Assembly (NCBI GenBank): GCA_016223245.1
Contig: JACRPL010000012.1
Span: 1-64,000 of the forward strand
DNA from: Candidatus Saganbacteria bacterium
GTDB taxonomy: Bacteria; Margulisbacteria; WOR-1; XYC2-FULL-46-14; XYC2-FULL-37-10
Reading direction: 5' to 3'
Length of the DNA: 64,000 nucleotides
Within the stretch, counting starts at the first letter, position 1. Each line of letters opens with the position of its first letter. Made by a program: the position numbers and the translations under genes. The notes beneath the pieces are model-generated. The model searched no databases. It was not told where the DNA came from and was given only the letters and a program-made list of their open reading frames with translations. Below, one piece after another: positions 1-9,402 of the stretch.

Positions 1-7
1 CGGATAT

Positions 8-43
<36 letters not shown>

Positions 44-48
44 ACGTA

Positions 49-80
<32 letters not shown>

Positions 81-94
81 AACCTGCTCCAGCT

Positions 95-132
<38 letters not shown>

Positions 133-157
133 ATCGTCGATATGAACTCTTGGATGC

Positions 158-196
<39 letters not shown>

Positions 197-349
197 GCGA
201 TGGCCCTTCCATCCAGTAGCCACCGGATCACTAAATCCTACTTTCGTACCTGCTCGACATGTACGTCTCGCAGTCAAGCTCCCTTATGCTTTTACACTCT
301 ACGCACGATTTCCAACCGTGCTGAGGGAACCTTTGAACGCCTCCGTTAT

Positions 350-387
<38 letters not shown>

Positions 388-711
388 AACTCTGTCCCCA
401 AAAATACACTTTCCAGGTTAGAACTCCAACACAATCAGGGTGGTATTTCATATTTTGGCTCCGTCCCGCCCTAAAGCAAGACATCAAAGCCTCCCACCTA
501 TGCTACGCAGATAATATCGAAATCCAAAGCTAGGATACAGTAAAGCTCCACGGGGTCTTTCTGTCCTGATGCAGGTAGGCCGTGTCTTCACAGCCATACC
601 AATTTCACCGAGTCTCTCTCCGAGACAGCGCTCCTATCGTTATGCCTTTCGTGCGGGTCGGAACTTCATTTTTGTCAATAAGTTAATTCCTTATTGAATC
701 AGACTATACCT

Positions 712-1248
712 TCATCTTGCAGCTAATTTTAGGAGGAATTCTTTTGTATATTTTCTTTTTCCGGATTCATTCATCTGATAAGCTTCATTGATAAGCCCGA
801 TCAAATGTGTAGGGGAAAAATGCAGGTTCTTATAAACCATGGAACAAATCAATTTGAAATGTTCAAAATCTTTTTGCTTGGCCGTTTTCAAAGGATGATC
901 TTCAAAAAAAGGTATTATTTTCAATACCAGATCTTTTATTGACCTAACTTCATACTTATAAGTCCTATCACAATTGCAAAATCTTATGGATCCGCATTTA
1001 AAATAAATACGGATATCGTTTAAGATATCAAAATTTCGCATATTTTGACTTATTGAGAAGCTAGGCCTGACTTCAATCCCAGTTTTTAACCTTTTCCGCA
1101 AGTTAAATGAAACTGAAAAACAGCCTTCGCCATCAACAAAACCTGTTATATACCAAGAACTCTCCATAACCAGCCTTTTTATCCCGCCAGACCTGCCTGC
1201 CGGTAGGCAGGGGCGGGCATGTGCAAGAGCTGACATATTATCCACCAT
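712..1248 (-). CDS. LAGLIDADG homing endonuclease encoded in the 23S intron
   Basis: The protein carries one LAGLIDADG signature (WYITGFVDGEGCFSVSF near residues 32-48), which in this family forms both the helix interface and the active site. Single-motif enzymes of about 150-180 residues act as homodimers that cleave the intronless rRNA gene and so spread the intron. The longest frame starts at 1248, but residues 13-22 are encoded by a dispersed 20-bp palindrome (1192-1211). A start at 1167 (MESSWYITGF) would give 151 residues without that insert and is at least as likely. Its location inside the intron supports the call. Confidence 0.85.
   Translation of the reverse strand: MVDNMSALAHARPCLPAGRSGGIKRLVMESSWYITGFVDGEGCFSVSFNLRKRLKTGIEVRPSFSISQNMRNFDILNDIRIYFKCGSIRFCNCDRTYKYEVRSIKDLVLKIIPFFEDHPLKTAKQKDFEHFKLICSMVYKNLHFSPTHLIGLINEAYQMNESGKRKYTKEFLLKLAAR
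1192..1211. repeat. family-1 20-bp palindrome (copy 1)
   Basis: CCTGCCTGCCGGTAGGCAGG is an almost perfect palindrome found again at 5391-5410, 14436-14455 and 61267-61286. Here it lies in the open frame of the intron ORF and is read as CLPAGR. Confidence 0.85.
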
Positions 1249-1407
1249 AGGCGGATATCACCTTTCGGATCAGTCGTTACGGGGTTATTCTAACATAATA
1301 ATTAGAAAACTTCCCACGGTATCTCCCCAATCACATCAGGGTTTCTACCGTTATGAGTCAGTTTGCTTATTCTAAATCACTTCAGAATTCGGACAAGTTT
1401 ATTTCTG

Positions 1408-1461
<54 letters not shown>

Positions 1462-2183
1462 TGGCGCTTCGGTTAGGTCCTTGATATAATCTCAAACCAC
1501 CCCTTAACGTTCCAGCACTGGGCAGGCATCAGCCCCTATACATCCCCTTGCGGGTTTGCAGAGACCTGTGTTTTTGTTAAACAGTCGCAAGAGCCTAGTA
1601 TCTGCGACCCCGACGTTACGTCGGGGCATCCCATCTTCCGAAGTTACGGGATCACTTTGCCTAGTTCCTTAGAGAGAGTTATCTCGCGCGTCTTGGCTTA
1701 CTCAGCCTGTCCACCTGTGTCGGTTTGTAGTACGATCGTCTGCAGCAATAATCTAGGCTTTTCTCGTCAGCGTGGAGTCACTCAAAAACCCGGATAAATC
1801 CAGGCAACACAATCCAATAAGTGTATGAGCTATCCTTCTGCGTCCCCTAAACTATTAACGCTACAGGCGGTAACGGAATATTAACCGTTTTACCATCGCC
1901 TACGCCTCTCGGCCTCAGCTTAGAAATCGACTTACCCTGGGAGGACGAACCTTCCCCAGGAAACCTTGGACTTTCGACGGACGGGATTTACACCCGTCTT
2001 TTCGTTACTTATGCCGACATTCTCACTTCTGTTTCGTCCATCCAAGCTCGCGCTTGAACTTCACACTACAACAGAACGCTCCCCTACCACTTAAATGTGA
2101 CGTATCACAAATAAATCCGTAGATTCGGTATTATGCTTGAGCCCCGGGTGTTTTCGGCGCAAGATTCCTCGACCAGTGAGCTG

Positions 2184-2232
<49 letters not shown>

Positions 2233-2628
2233 TTGTGGAACCTCACTTCCTGAACCACTTAGCATAAATTTAGGGACCTTATCTGACGGGCTGGGCTGTT
2301 TCCCTTTAGAGCACGAAGCTTATCCCTCGCACTCTCACTCCCAAGTAATTACTCCATGGTATTCGGAGTTAGCAAGAAGTTGGAACTTCTTTCGAAGCCC
2401 TAGTTCAAACTGTACTCTACCCCCACGAAGATACACTTAAGGCTGGCCCTAAAACCATTTCGGGGAGAACCAGCTATCTCCGAGCTCGTTTAGCTTTTCA
2501 CTACAATCCTCAAGTCATCGAAAGACTTTTCAACGTCTACTCGTTCGGGCCTCCCCCCGATTTTACTCGGGGTTCACCCTGCTCAAGGATAGATCGCTTC
2601 GGTTTCGGGTCTACAACTGCAAACTAAT

Positions 2629-2659
<31 letters not shown>

Positions 2660-2800
2660 CGGGTTAAAACGCCCTAAGCTTGCTTGCAACTGTAAGTCGC
2701 CGGCTCATTCTTCAATAGGCATGCCATCATCCCGACTTTACGTCGGGACTCTGACTGCTTGTAGGCACACGGTTTCAAGTTCTATTTCACTCCCATTCCT

Positions 2801-2833
<33 letters not shown>

Positions 2834-3425
2834 ACACTATCGGTCACTGATTAGTATTTAGCCTTGGATGATGGTCCACCCTGATTCCTACGGGATTACA
2901 CGTGTCCCGTAGTACTTGGGATACCGCTAGGCCCTCCGAATTTTTCGCTTACAGGTCTGTCACCTTCTATGGAATTGCTTTCCAGCAAAATTCAGCTAAA
3001 TTCTTTGGTACCATATCGCGGTCCCGCAACCCCGCCCGATAAATCGGACGGTTTAGGCTGTTTCGGTTTCGCTCGCCACTACTACCGAAATCTCAATTGA
3101 TTTATTTTCCTCAAGATAATTAGATGTTTCAGTTCTCCTGGTTTGGCTTCCACAACATAACATCATGGAAATCTGGGCATTATCCCAGATAGGTTCTCCC
3201 ATTCGGAAATCCCCGGATCAAAGCTATTTTGACAGCTCCCCGAGGCTTATCGCAGCCAATCACGTCCTTCATCGCCTTTCAGTGCCAAGGTATTCTCCAT
3301 GCGCCCTTATAAATATTCAGGCGAGAATTAATTCTCGCAATTCTTAACTCTTTATATCCTAACAACAATATATATTTCGTCGTAATATATATCTATTCAA
3401 TTTTCAAAGATCTTAGTTTATCAAC

Positions 3426-3448
3426 AAAAAACGCACATCAAAGTGCGT
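3426..3448 (-). terminator. terminator-like hairpin in the 23S leader
   Basis: On the minus strand ACGCAC and GTGCGT form a 6-bp stem with a 6-nt loop, followed directly by six T. It lies between the 23S promoter (3523-3551) and the start of 23S. It may be an attenuator or part of the rRNA antitermination leader. The stem is short, so its terminator strength is uncertain. Confidence 0.45.
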
Positions 3449-3522
3449 CTCTCGTGAAACCTTTTTGATGTTACTCGATGTTTATTTATGTGAAAATATT
3501 TGTCATCAAGTCGGTATTGGTG

Positions 3523-3551
3523 ATTATATGCAAAAACAATAAGCTTGTCAA
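3523..3551 (-). promoter_or_regulatory. consensus sigma-70 promoter for 23S rRNA
   Basis: The complement shows TTGACA, a 17-bp spacer and TATAAT, a full consensus match. It shares the upstream context GCGCTTGACAAG with the promoter in front of 16S (7182-7210). It lies between the inserted IS and the 23S gene, so 23S can be transcribed independently of 16S. Confidence 0.85.
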
Positions 3552-3564
3552 GCGCTTTTTATGA
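3551..3564. repeat. target-site duplication, left of IS
   Basis: AGCGCTTTTTATGA occurs here and again at 4941-4954, directly flanking the IS. The pair is best read as a 12-14 bp target duplication. The exact length is ambiguous because the element ends differ by a base or two. Confidence 0.7.
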
Positions 3565-3628
3565 CCTGTTATTTAAAGTTCAAAAGTGGACTATTTAAAG
3601 TTGAAAAGTGGACTCTAGTTGGATGCTA

Positions 3629-3652
3629 AAATCCTCCTAAAAAGGAGGATTT
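3629..3652 (+). promoter_or_regulatory. hairpin that buries the transposase ribosome-binding site
   Basis: AAATCCTCCT (3629-3638) and AGGAGGATTT (3643-3652) form a perfect 10-bp stem with a 4-nt AAAA loop, and the Shine-Dalgarno AGGAGG is inside the stem just before ATG 3655. This should limit translation of transcripts that enter from outside, a control known for several IS elements. Confidence 0.7.
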
Positions 3653-3654
3653 CT

Positions 3655-4905
3655 ATGCAATTGCACAAGCGTCTCGCACAGGAACAGGTTAGGGCTCTTT
3701 TTGATAACTATCTCAAGGGGCTCATCACCGTAAAGGAGGCATTAGAGTTTCTTGGAATCGGAAGAAGCCGTTTCTTTGTGCTTCTGCGGAAATACAAAAA
3801 GAACCGGGAATCTTTTTCTGTTGCTTATGCTAGGCAGCCCCACAAACATATTAGTAAGCAGAACGAGCAAAAGATCAAAAAAGAACTAGTCGCCGATCAA
3901 AAACTTGTCCAAGATCCCAAAATCCCCATCACAACCTACAATTATTCCGCCATACGCGATAACCTAAAGAAAGAAGGCGTCAGGGTTTCGGTCCCCACCA
4001 TCATCCAACGTGCCAAGGAATATGGCTGCTATCAGCCAAAGAAGGAACGGCAAGTCCACGATCGGGAAGTCATAACTACTGCTATCGGAGCCTTGATTCA
4101 GCATGATGCTTCCTATCATTTGTGGAGCCCCTACGCTGAAAGGAAATGGATACTAATTACATCTTTGGACGACTACTCCCGTTTTCTGCTTTATGCCAAT
4201 TTGATTGAGGCTGAATCAACCTGGGCGCACATTGAAGCGGCGCGGGAAGTTATGACGACAAATGGCATTCCTTTACAGTATTATGTTGACAGCCTGCGCG
4301 TTTTCCGATTTGTCTGTCATGGGGAAAGTATTTGGGTGCCGCAATATCACAAAACCGATGAAGTGAATCCCCAATGGAAACAATGCGTGGAAGCTGCTGG
4401 ATCAAAAGCAATTTATGCGCTATCACCTCAGGCTAAGGGGAAGATTGAGAGGCCTTACCGCTGGCTGCAAGACCGGATTGTCCGCACCTGCGCCAGAGAG
4501 AAGATCACCGCGATTAAAGATGCCAGAGAAGTCCTGCGATATGAAGAGGAAAGATACAACAAACATCAGGTACATTCCACAACAGGGGAAATTCCCGTGA
4601 TGCGGTTTACGCGGGCCAGAGAATCTGGCCAAACTTTTTTCCGACCCTTTGTTATTCCCCAACCATATACCAGCTTAGATGATGTGTTCTGCCTGCGAGA
4701 GGTTCGTCAGACAGATGGGTACCGCAAGATTTCGTTGTGGAACCAAGTTATACAGGTTCCCAAAGTAGATCCGTACGAAGAGGTCAACATTCATATTATC
4801 CCGGACAGAAAATCCCAAGCAATTGACATCCGAATCTGGCATGAAAACCGTCTTGTGCTTTCAACTTCGTATCCAAAATCAATGTTCCCTAAAGTCCACT
4901 TTTGA
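3655..4905 (+). CDS. DDE transposase (integrase-core fold) of the spacer IS
   Basis: The 416-residue protein has an N-terminal helix-turn-helix region (around LITVKEALEFLGIGRSRF) for end recognition, then a retroviral-integrase-type catalytic core. The likely D-D-E residues are in QHDAS, YYVDSL and KIERPYR. A beta-rich C-terminal region follows. ATG 3655 was chosen over the upstream TTG 3619 because AAGGAGG precedes it at proper spacing. The gene is intact, so the element may be active. It is longer than typical IS481 transposases, so an ISNCY-type group is also possible. Confidence 0.85.
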   Translation: MQLHKRLAQEQVRALFDNYLKGLITVKEALEFLGIGRSRFFVLLRKYKKNRESFSVAYARQPHKHISKQNEQKIKKELVADQKLVQDPKIPITTYNYSAIRDNLKKEGVRVSVPTIIQRAKEYGCYQPKKERQVHDREVITTAIGALIQHDASYHLWSPYAERKWILITSLDDYSRFLLYANLIEAESTWAHIEAAREVMTTNGIPLQYYVDSLRVFRFVCHGESIWVPQYHKTDEVNPQWKQCVEAAGSKAIYALSPQAKGKIERPYRWLQDRIVRTCAREKITAIKDAREVLRYEEERYNKHQVHSTTGEIPVMRFTRARESGQTFFRPFVIPQPYTSLDDVFCLREVRQTDGYRKISLWNQVIQVPKVDPYEEVNIHIIPDRKSQAIDIRIWHENRLVLSTSYPKSMFPKVHF

Positions 4906-4940
4906 ACCTTAAATCAGTCCACTTTTCAACTTTAGCTAAC

Positions 4941-4954
4941 AGCGCTTTTTATGA
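4941..4954. repeat. target-site duplication, right of IS
   Basis: Second copy of AGCGCTTTTTATGA that flanks the IS (see 3551-3564). Confidence 0.7.
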
Positions 4955-5041
4955 TAATTTGATTTGTTATTGTAATTGTCCTTGTTCTATTTTGCGAACC
5001 ACAATAACAATCACAAGAATAAATTTTGCATGCAAAATTTA

Positions 5042-5114
5042 TGGAGCCGACCGGGATTGAACCGGTGACCTCCTGCTTGCAAAGCAGGCGTTCTCCCAGC
5101 TGAACTACGGCCCC
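5042..5114 (-). tRNA. tRNA-Ala (TGC)
   Basis: The complement folds as a 73-nt tRNA with acceptor GGGGCCG, anticodon loop TTTGCAA (anticodon TGC) and T-loop GGTTCAATCC. No CCA is encoded. It lies in the 16S-23S spacer downstream of tRNA-Ile, the usual bacterial order. A CCGACTTCGTCGG palindrome lies next to its 5' end. Confidence 0.96.
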
Positions 5115-5269
5115 ATTACCGACTTCGTCGGAATTGACCAATGACCAAATCCCAATAACCAAACAAATTCCAAATCACAATTTTCAAATACCAGAATGGA
5201 ATATTCGAATTATACCATAATTGGTCATTGGTAATTGGACATTGGCCATTACCCGACGCAACGTCGGGT

Positions 5270-5346
5270 TGGTGGGCCAAGGAGGAATCGAACCTCCGAC
5301 CTTACCCTTATCAGGGGTACGCTCTAGCCATCTGAGCTATTGGCCC
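5270..5346 (-). tRNA. tRNA-Ile (GAT), CCA encoded
   Basis: The complement folds as a tRNA with acceptor GGGCCAA, anticodon GAT in CCTGATAAGG and a genome-encoded CCA (5270-5272). A palindrome ACCCGACGCAACGTCGGGT follows directly at 5251-5269. A broken copy of its 5' end lies just upstream at 5378-5420. Confidence 0.96.
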
Positions 5347-5377
5347 ACATATTCATCAAAAAGATTCCCGTCATTCA

Positions 5378-5420
5378 CTAGCATCTGAGCCCTGCCTGCC
5401 GGCAGGCAGGTATTGGCCCA
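5378..5420 (-). pseudogene. tRNA-Ile 5' fragment interrupted by a 20-bp palindrome
   Basis: On the minus strand TGGGCCAATA, then the 20-bp family-1 palindrome, then GCTCAGATGCTAG reproduce the first 22 or so nt of the neighbouring intact tRNA-Ile with one base missing. The copy then diverges. It lies 31 bp upstream of the intact gene. Confidence 0.8.
5391..5410. repeat. family-1 20-bp palindrome (copy 2, perfect)
   Basis: CCTGCCTGCCGGCAGGCAGG is a perfect palindrome inserted within the tRNA-Ile fragment, between the acceptor strand and the D-arm. Confidence 0.9.
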
Positions 5421-5650
5421 AAAAAACTTCAAACGAAAAACTTCCAACTCAAAACTTCAAAACAAATCGAAATAAAATATTTTATTATTTTATCAGAAAT
5501 GATGCTCTTATACAATTATAAATTTGTTGAAATAAAAATTGGTCGAGAAAAAATAAGAAAGAAAGCTTTGGAGGATGATAACTAAATAGGTAAGTTTGGG
5601 CGAGGTTCTAACGACCTATGAAAAAAATAATTTTTTCAATTTCTCCTTAG

Positions 5651-6990
<1,340 letters not shown>

Positions 6991-7181
6991 GTTTGTCTAG
7001 CTCTAAAAAACTAATAAAATAAAAATTAACAAGAACACTCGCTCCAAACATTTACCTATTTAGTTATCAAAGATCTTTAAAGACAAAAAAAACATAAAAA
7101 CCCGAAACTCTTGTTTTCTTGAGTCTCAAGGCTTTTACTCTTCAAGTTATCAGCGGGAAACTATCCCCTATGAGTGGATTA

Positions 7182-7210
7182 ATTCTATAGGGAAAAGATA
7201 ACCTTGTCAA
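7182..7210 (-). promoter_or_regulatory. rRNA operon promoter upstream of 16S
   Basis: The complement shows TTGACA, a 17-bp spacer and TAGAAT, with the same GCGCTTGACAAG context as the 23S promoter. The transcript leader to 16S is about 190 nt (6991-7175). I see no gene in that leader. Confidence 0.8.
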
Positions 7211-7249
7211 GCGCTTTTATAATTTTCTTGGAAATGTTATCATTTTCCC

Positions 7250-8008
7250 ATGGGATCAAGGTCTCAAGCAATTCTCAACGGGATAAAAACCACGAAAAAG
7301 ATCGCAAACGCATACTTATTTACGAACAGCGACAATGCGTCAAAACTCAATGCGGCGATAGATTTCGCGAGATCGCTCAATTGCTCGTCAATTAAAATCG
7401 ATGCTCCTTGCGGTGTTTGCACAAGCTGTAGAAAAGCAGTTAAAAATATCAATCCCGACATCATACTTATCGAAAAAGATAAAACAAGCATCAAGATCGA
7501 TCAAGTCAGGAAATTAAAAGAAATAACAAGATACGGGCCATCCGAAAATCCTTGGCAAATTGTTATTATTAATGAAGTGGACACGATGACACAAGGCTCC
7601 GCAAATAGTTTCCTGAAGATACTCGAAGAACCACCGGCGAATGTTGTTTTTATTTTGATCGCCGAACGCGAAGGCACGCTTCCGATGACGATACTTTCAA
7701 GATGCCAAAAAATTATTTTTGAAGAACAACAGGTCGCTGAACCAAACGATGAAGCAAAAAAATCATTCTCGAAGATCACCGCGAAGCCTTTCGATTATAT
7801 AGAAGTTTCCCAAATATTATCGGATTCAAAAGAACCAAAAGAATTATTAAAACAATTCTTTGCATTATTTGCGATCTCAAAAAAAGCGAAAGAAGCAAGA
7901 ATAGTCCTTGAAACGATAAAAGGATTGGAAAGAAAAGTTAATCCAAAACTGGCACTAGACCTACTTTGTTTGAAATTATGGAAAAAAAATAACAACTTAC
8001 CAAGTTAG
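7250..8008 (+). CDS. holB: DNA polymerase III delta-prime subunit (clamp-loader ATPase-like)
   Basis: The 252-residue protein resembles the AAA+ domain of the clamp loader. It has a zinc-type cysteine cluster (CGVCTSC near residue 55), a Walker B-like segment (IVIINEVDTM), the LKILEEPP motif and the SRC sensor motif. The Walker A loop is degenerate, as is usual for delta-prime, which does not hydrolyse ATP. It loads the sliding clamp at replication forks. The gene is divergent from the rRNA operon and lies ahead of ricT, a common holB-ricT order. It is shorter than E. coli HolB (334), with a reduced C-terminal collar region. Confidence 0.85.
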   Translation: MGSRSQAILNGIKTTKKIANAYLFTNSDNASKLNAAIDFARSLNCSSIKIDAPCGVCTSCRKAVKNINPDIILIEKDKTSIKIDQVRKLKEITRYGPSENPWQIVIINEVDTMTQGSANSFLKILEEPPANVVFILIAEREGTLPMTILSRCQKIIFEEQQVAEPNDEAKKSFSKITAKPFDYIEVSQILSDSKEPKELLKQFFALFAISKKAKEARIVLETIKGLERKVNPKLALDLLCLKLWKKNNNLPS

Positions 8009-8014
8009 GAACCA

Positions 8015-8074
8015 CGAGGAAACCGCGACGCTTGTCCCGATTCCCACATCGGGATTTAGTCGCTGGTTTCCGAG
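8015..8074. repeat. family-3 60-bp palindromic repeat (copy A)
   Basis: The element runs CGAGGAAACCGCGACG...TAGTCGCTGGTTTCCGAG and folds on itself, with an inner TCCCGAT/ATCGGGA stem. It is the same over 60 bp as 14477-14536 and matches an inverted copy at 37466-37525. Confidence 0.9.
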
Positions 8075-8101
8075 GCTGAGATTTTCTCACTATTCTCCTT
8101 T

Positions 8102-8130
8102 TTGAAATACCCGCAATAAAATGATATAAT
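8102..8130 (+). promoter_or_regulatory. ricT promoter giving a near-leaderless mRNA
   Basis: TTGAAA (8102-8107), a 17-bp spacer and TATAAT (8125-8130, with extended TGA). The expected start point is about 5 nt before ATG 8142, and no Shine-Dalgarno is present. Confidence 0.7.
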
Positions 8131-8141
8131 CCATAAATAAT

Positions 8142-8807
8142 ATGGAAAACAAATTGGCGGTCAAATTAAGGAAATTTAACAGGATCTGCCCTATTACCGG
8201 CTACAAAGAAGAATCTATCAAAGTCGGATCGTCCCTTATAGTCCTGACCGACCGTGGAGAAGAGTTTGGAACAATAGTTTCTTATGTAAAAGAACCTCCT
8301 AAAACAAATTCGGACGTAAGGCTAAAAAAAGTCTTGAGATATGCGACTGAAAATGACCTTAGGACCGTCGACGGCCTCCCTGAAAAAGAAGACAAGGCCG
8401 TAGATATCGCGCAAGCCAAGGCTAAAGAATTCGAAATGCCGATAAAAATAATCGGCGTCGAATATTTGTTCGATACAAGCAAAATAAATGTCTATTACAA
8501 ACAGGGAAAAGACAACAAGACACCTGACTTGAAGGCCTACAGGAAAGACCTCTCCTCAACACTTAAGGCGGAGATCACTATGAGAGCTGTTACACCAAGG
8601 GATGAAGCCCGCTTCGTTGGAGGGCTTGGGCCATGCGGGAGATCGCTTTGCTGCGTTTCATGGCTACAAAAGCCGAAGCACGTAACAGTTAAAATGGTCA
8701 AAGACCAAGGTTTGCAGATATCGCCTACAAAAACTTCCGGCGTTTGCGGAAGGCTTATGTGCTGTTTTAGCTATGAAAATGAAGGGCTAGCGAAGGAAGG
8801 GCGCTAA
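8142..8807 (+). CDS. ricT: PSP1/RicT family protein
   Basis: The 221-residue protein has the PSP1 C-terminal domain with its conserved cysteine clusters (GLGPCGRSLCC near 165 and CGRLMCC near 205). In Bacillus subtilis RicT (YaaT) joins RicA and RicF in an Fe-S-bearing complex that directs RNase Y cleavage and affects competence and sporulation. No ricA or ricF lies nearby, so a role in RNA processing here is inferred from the family. The promoter is tight against the ATG. The HIT gene follows after one base, so they form one transcript. Confidence 0.88.
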   Translation: MENKLAVKLRKFNRICPITGYKEESIKVGSSLIVLTDRGEEFGTIVSYVKEPPKTNSDVRLKKVLRYATENDLRTVDGLPEKEDKAVDIAQAKAKEFEMPIKIIGVEYLFDTSKINVYYKQGKDNKTPDLKAYRKDLSSTLKAEITMRAVTPRDEARFVGGLGPCGRSLCCVSWLQKPKHVTVKMVKDQGLQISPTKTSGVCGRLMCCFSYENEGLAKEGR

Positions 8808-8808
8808 T

Positions 8809-9153
8809 ATGACTGATTGTCTTTTTTGTAAAATAATTAAAAAAGAGATCCCTTCGGAAATAGTTTTTGAGAGTGAAAATGCGGTAGCTTTTATGGATAT
8901 TAATCCGCAAGCGCCTGTGCATTTCCTCGTTATCCCAAAGATCCATTTAAGCTCTATAACAAAAGTAGAAAAAGAGCATGGGAGCATAATGGCCGAGATG
9001 GCAAGGATAATAAATGAAGTCGCTAAACAAAAAAATATTGAAAAAAGCGGTTTTAGGGTTGTCGTAAACCACGGGAAAGATTCCGGGCAAGCTGTGCCGC
9101 ATCTGCATTTCCATGTTCTCGGCGGACGAAAATTAAAATGGCCGCCGGGCTAA
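8809..9153 (+). CDS. hinT: HIT family nucleotide hydrolase (HinT type)
   Basis: The 114-residue cytoplasmic protein has the N-terminal CLFCKI metal-type motif and the C-terminal histidine triad HLHFHVLGG (His 98, 100, 102). Bacterial HinT enzymes hydrolyse purine nucleoside phosphoramidates and adenylated intermediates. Length is typical of the family. It starts one base after ricT stops and is followed by rpsU after 54 bp. Confidence 0.93.
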   Translation: MTDCLFCKIIKKEIPSEIVFESENAVAFMDINPQAPVHFLVIPKIHLSSITKVEKEHGSIMAEMARIINEVAKQKNIEKSGFRVVVNHGKDSGQAVPHLHFHVLGGRKLKWPPG

Positions 9154-9207
9154 AAAGGATAAGCATTAAGGATAAGAATTAAGTGAGAAAAAAGGAGGTA
9201 TGATTTT

Positions 9208-9402
9208 ATGGCGAAAATTGAAATCCGTAAAGGAGAATCAATTGACAAAGCGTTGAGGAAATTTAAAACCCAGATCAGGCGCGAAGGCTTGATCGACGAG
9301 ATCAAGGACCGCGAGCACTACGAAAAACCCAGCGAGAGAAGGCGCAAACAGCTTGCAAAAGCCGTAAGGCGCGAACAAAAAAGACAGCGCGAAGAAGATT
9401 GA
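9208..9402 (+). CDS. rpsU: 30S ribosomal protein S21
   Basis: A 64-residue basic protein that begins with the conserved RKGESIDKALRKFK and ends in an Arg/Lys-rich helix, as in S21. It sits near the anti-Shine-Dalgarno end of 16S and helps initiation. A strong Shine-Dalgarno AAAGGAGG (about 9191-9198) precedes ATG 9208, unlike several leaderless neighbours. The spacer before it holds a repeated word (AAGGATAAG.ATT twice). Its stop overlaps the next start (TTGA). Confidence 0.95.
   Translation: MAKIEIRKGESIDKALRKFKTQIRREGLIDEIKDREHYEKPSERRRKQLAKAVRREQKRQREED

Larger units (their letters stand above)
667..1406 (-). ncRNA. group I self-splicing intron in 23S rRNA (about L1951)
   Basis: The 23S reading breaks between complement TTGTCGGGC (5' exon, ending at 1407) and AAGTTCCGAC (3' exon, from 666), which corresponds to E. 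coli position 1951. Group I core signs on the minus strand are an R-like segment GTAACGACTGATC near 1270-1283, an S-like segment AAGGTATAGTCTGA near 685-700 that can form P7 with it, a P9-like hairpin CAATAAG/CTTATTG, and a terminal G before the 3' exon. The ORF lies between the two P7 strands, in the P8 position. The 5' exon ends in C where E. coli 23S has U. Boundaries are by comparison with rRNA and good to a base or two. Confidence 0.88.
3565..4940 (+). mobile_element. insertion sequence in the 16S-23S spacer
   Basis: The element is about 1.38 kb and holds one transposase gene. Its ends are imperfect inverted repeats beginning near CTGTTA. Each end carries two copies of a word like AAAGTTNAAAAGTGGACT (left 3574-3613, right 4889-4936). 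It is flanked by a 12-14 bp duplication. It points against rRNA transcription and separates 23S from tRNA-Ala. The layout resembles IS481/ISNCY-type elements. Family assignment is not settled from sequence alone. Confidence 0.88.

Noticed and set aside
4423-4662. Minus-strand frame inside the transposase gene
   Set aside because: Shadow of the transposase, with no start signal or known motif.
3565-4940. IS as part of a larger composite transposon
   Set aside because: No second copy of its ends or transposase is present in the window.
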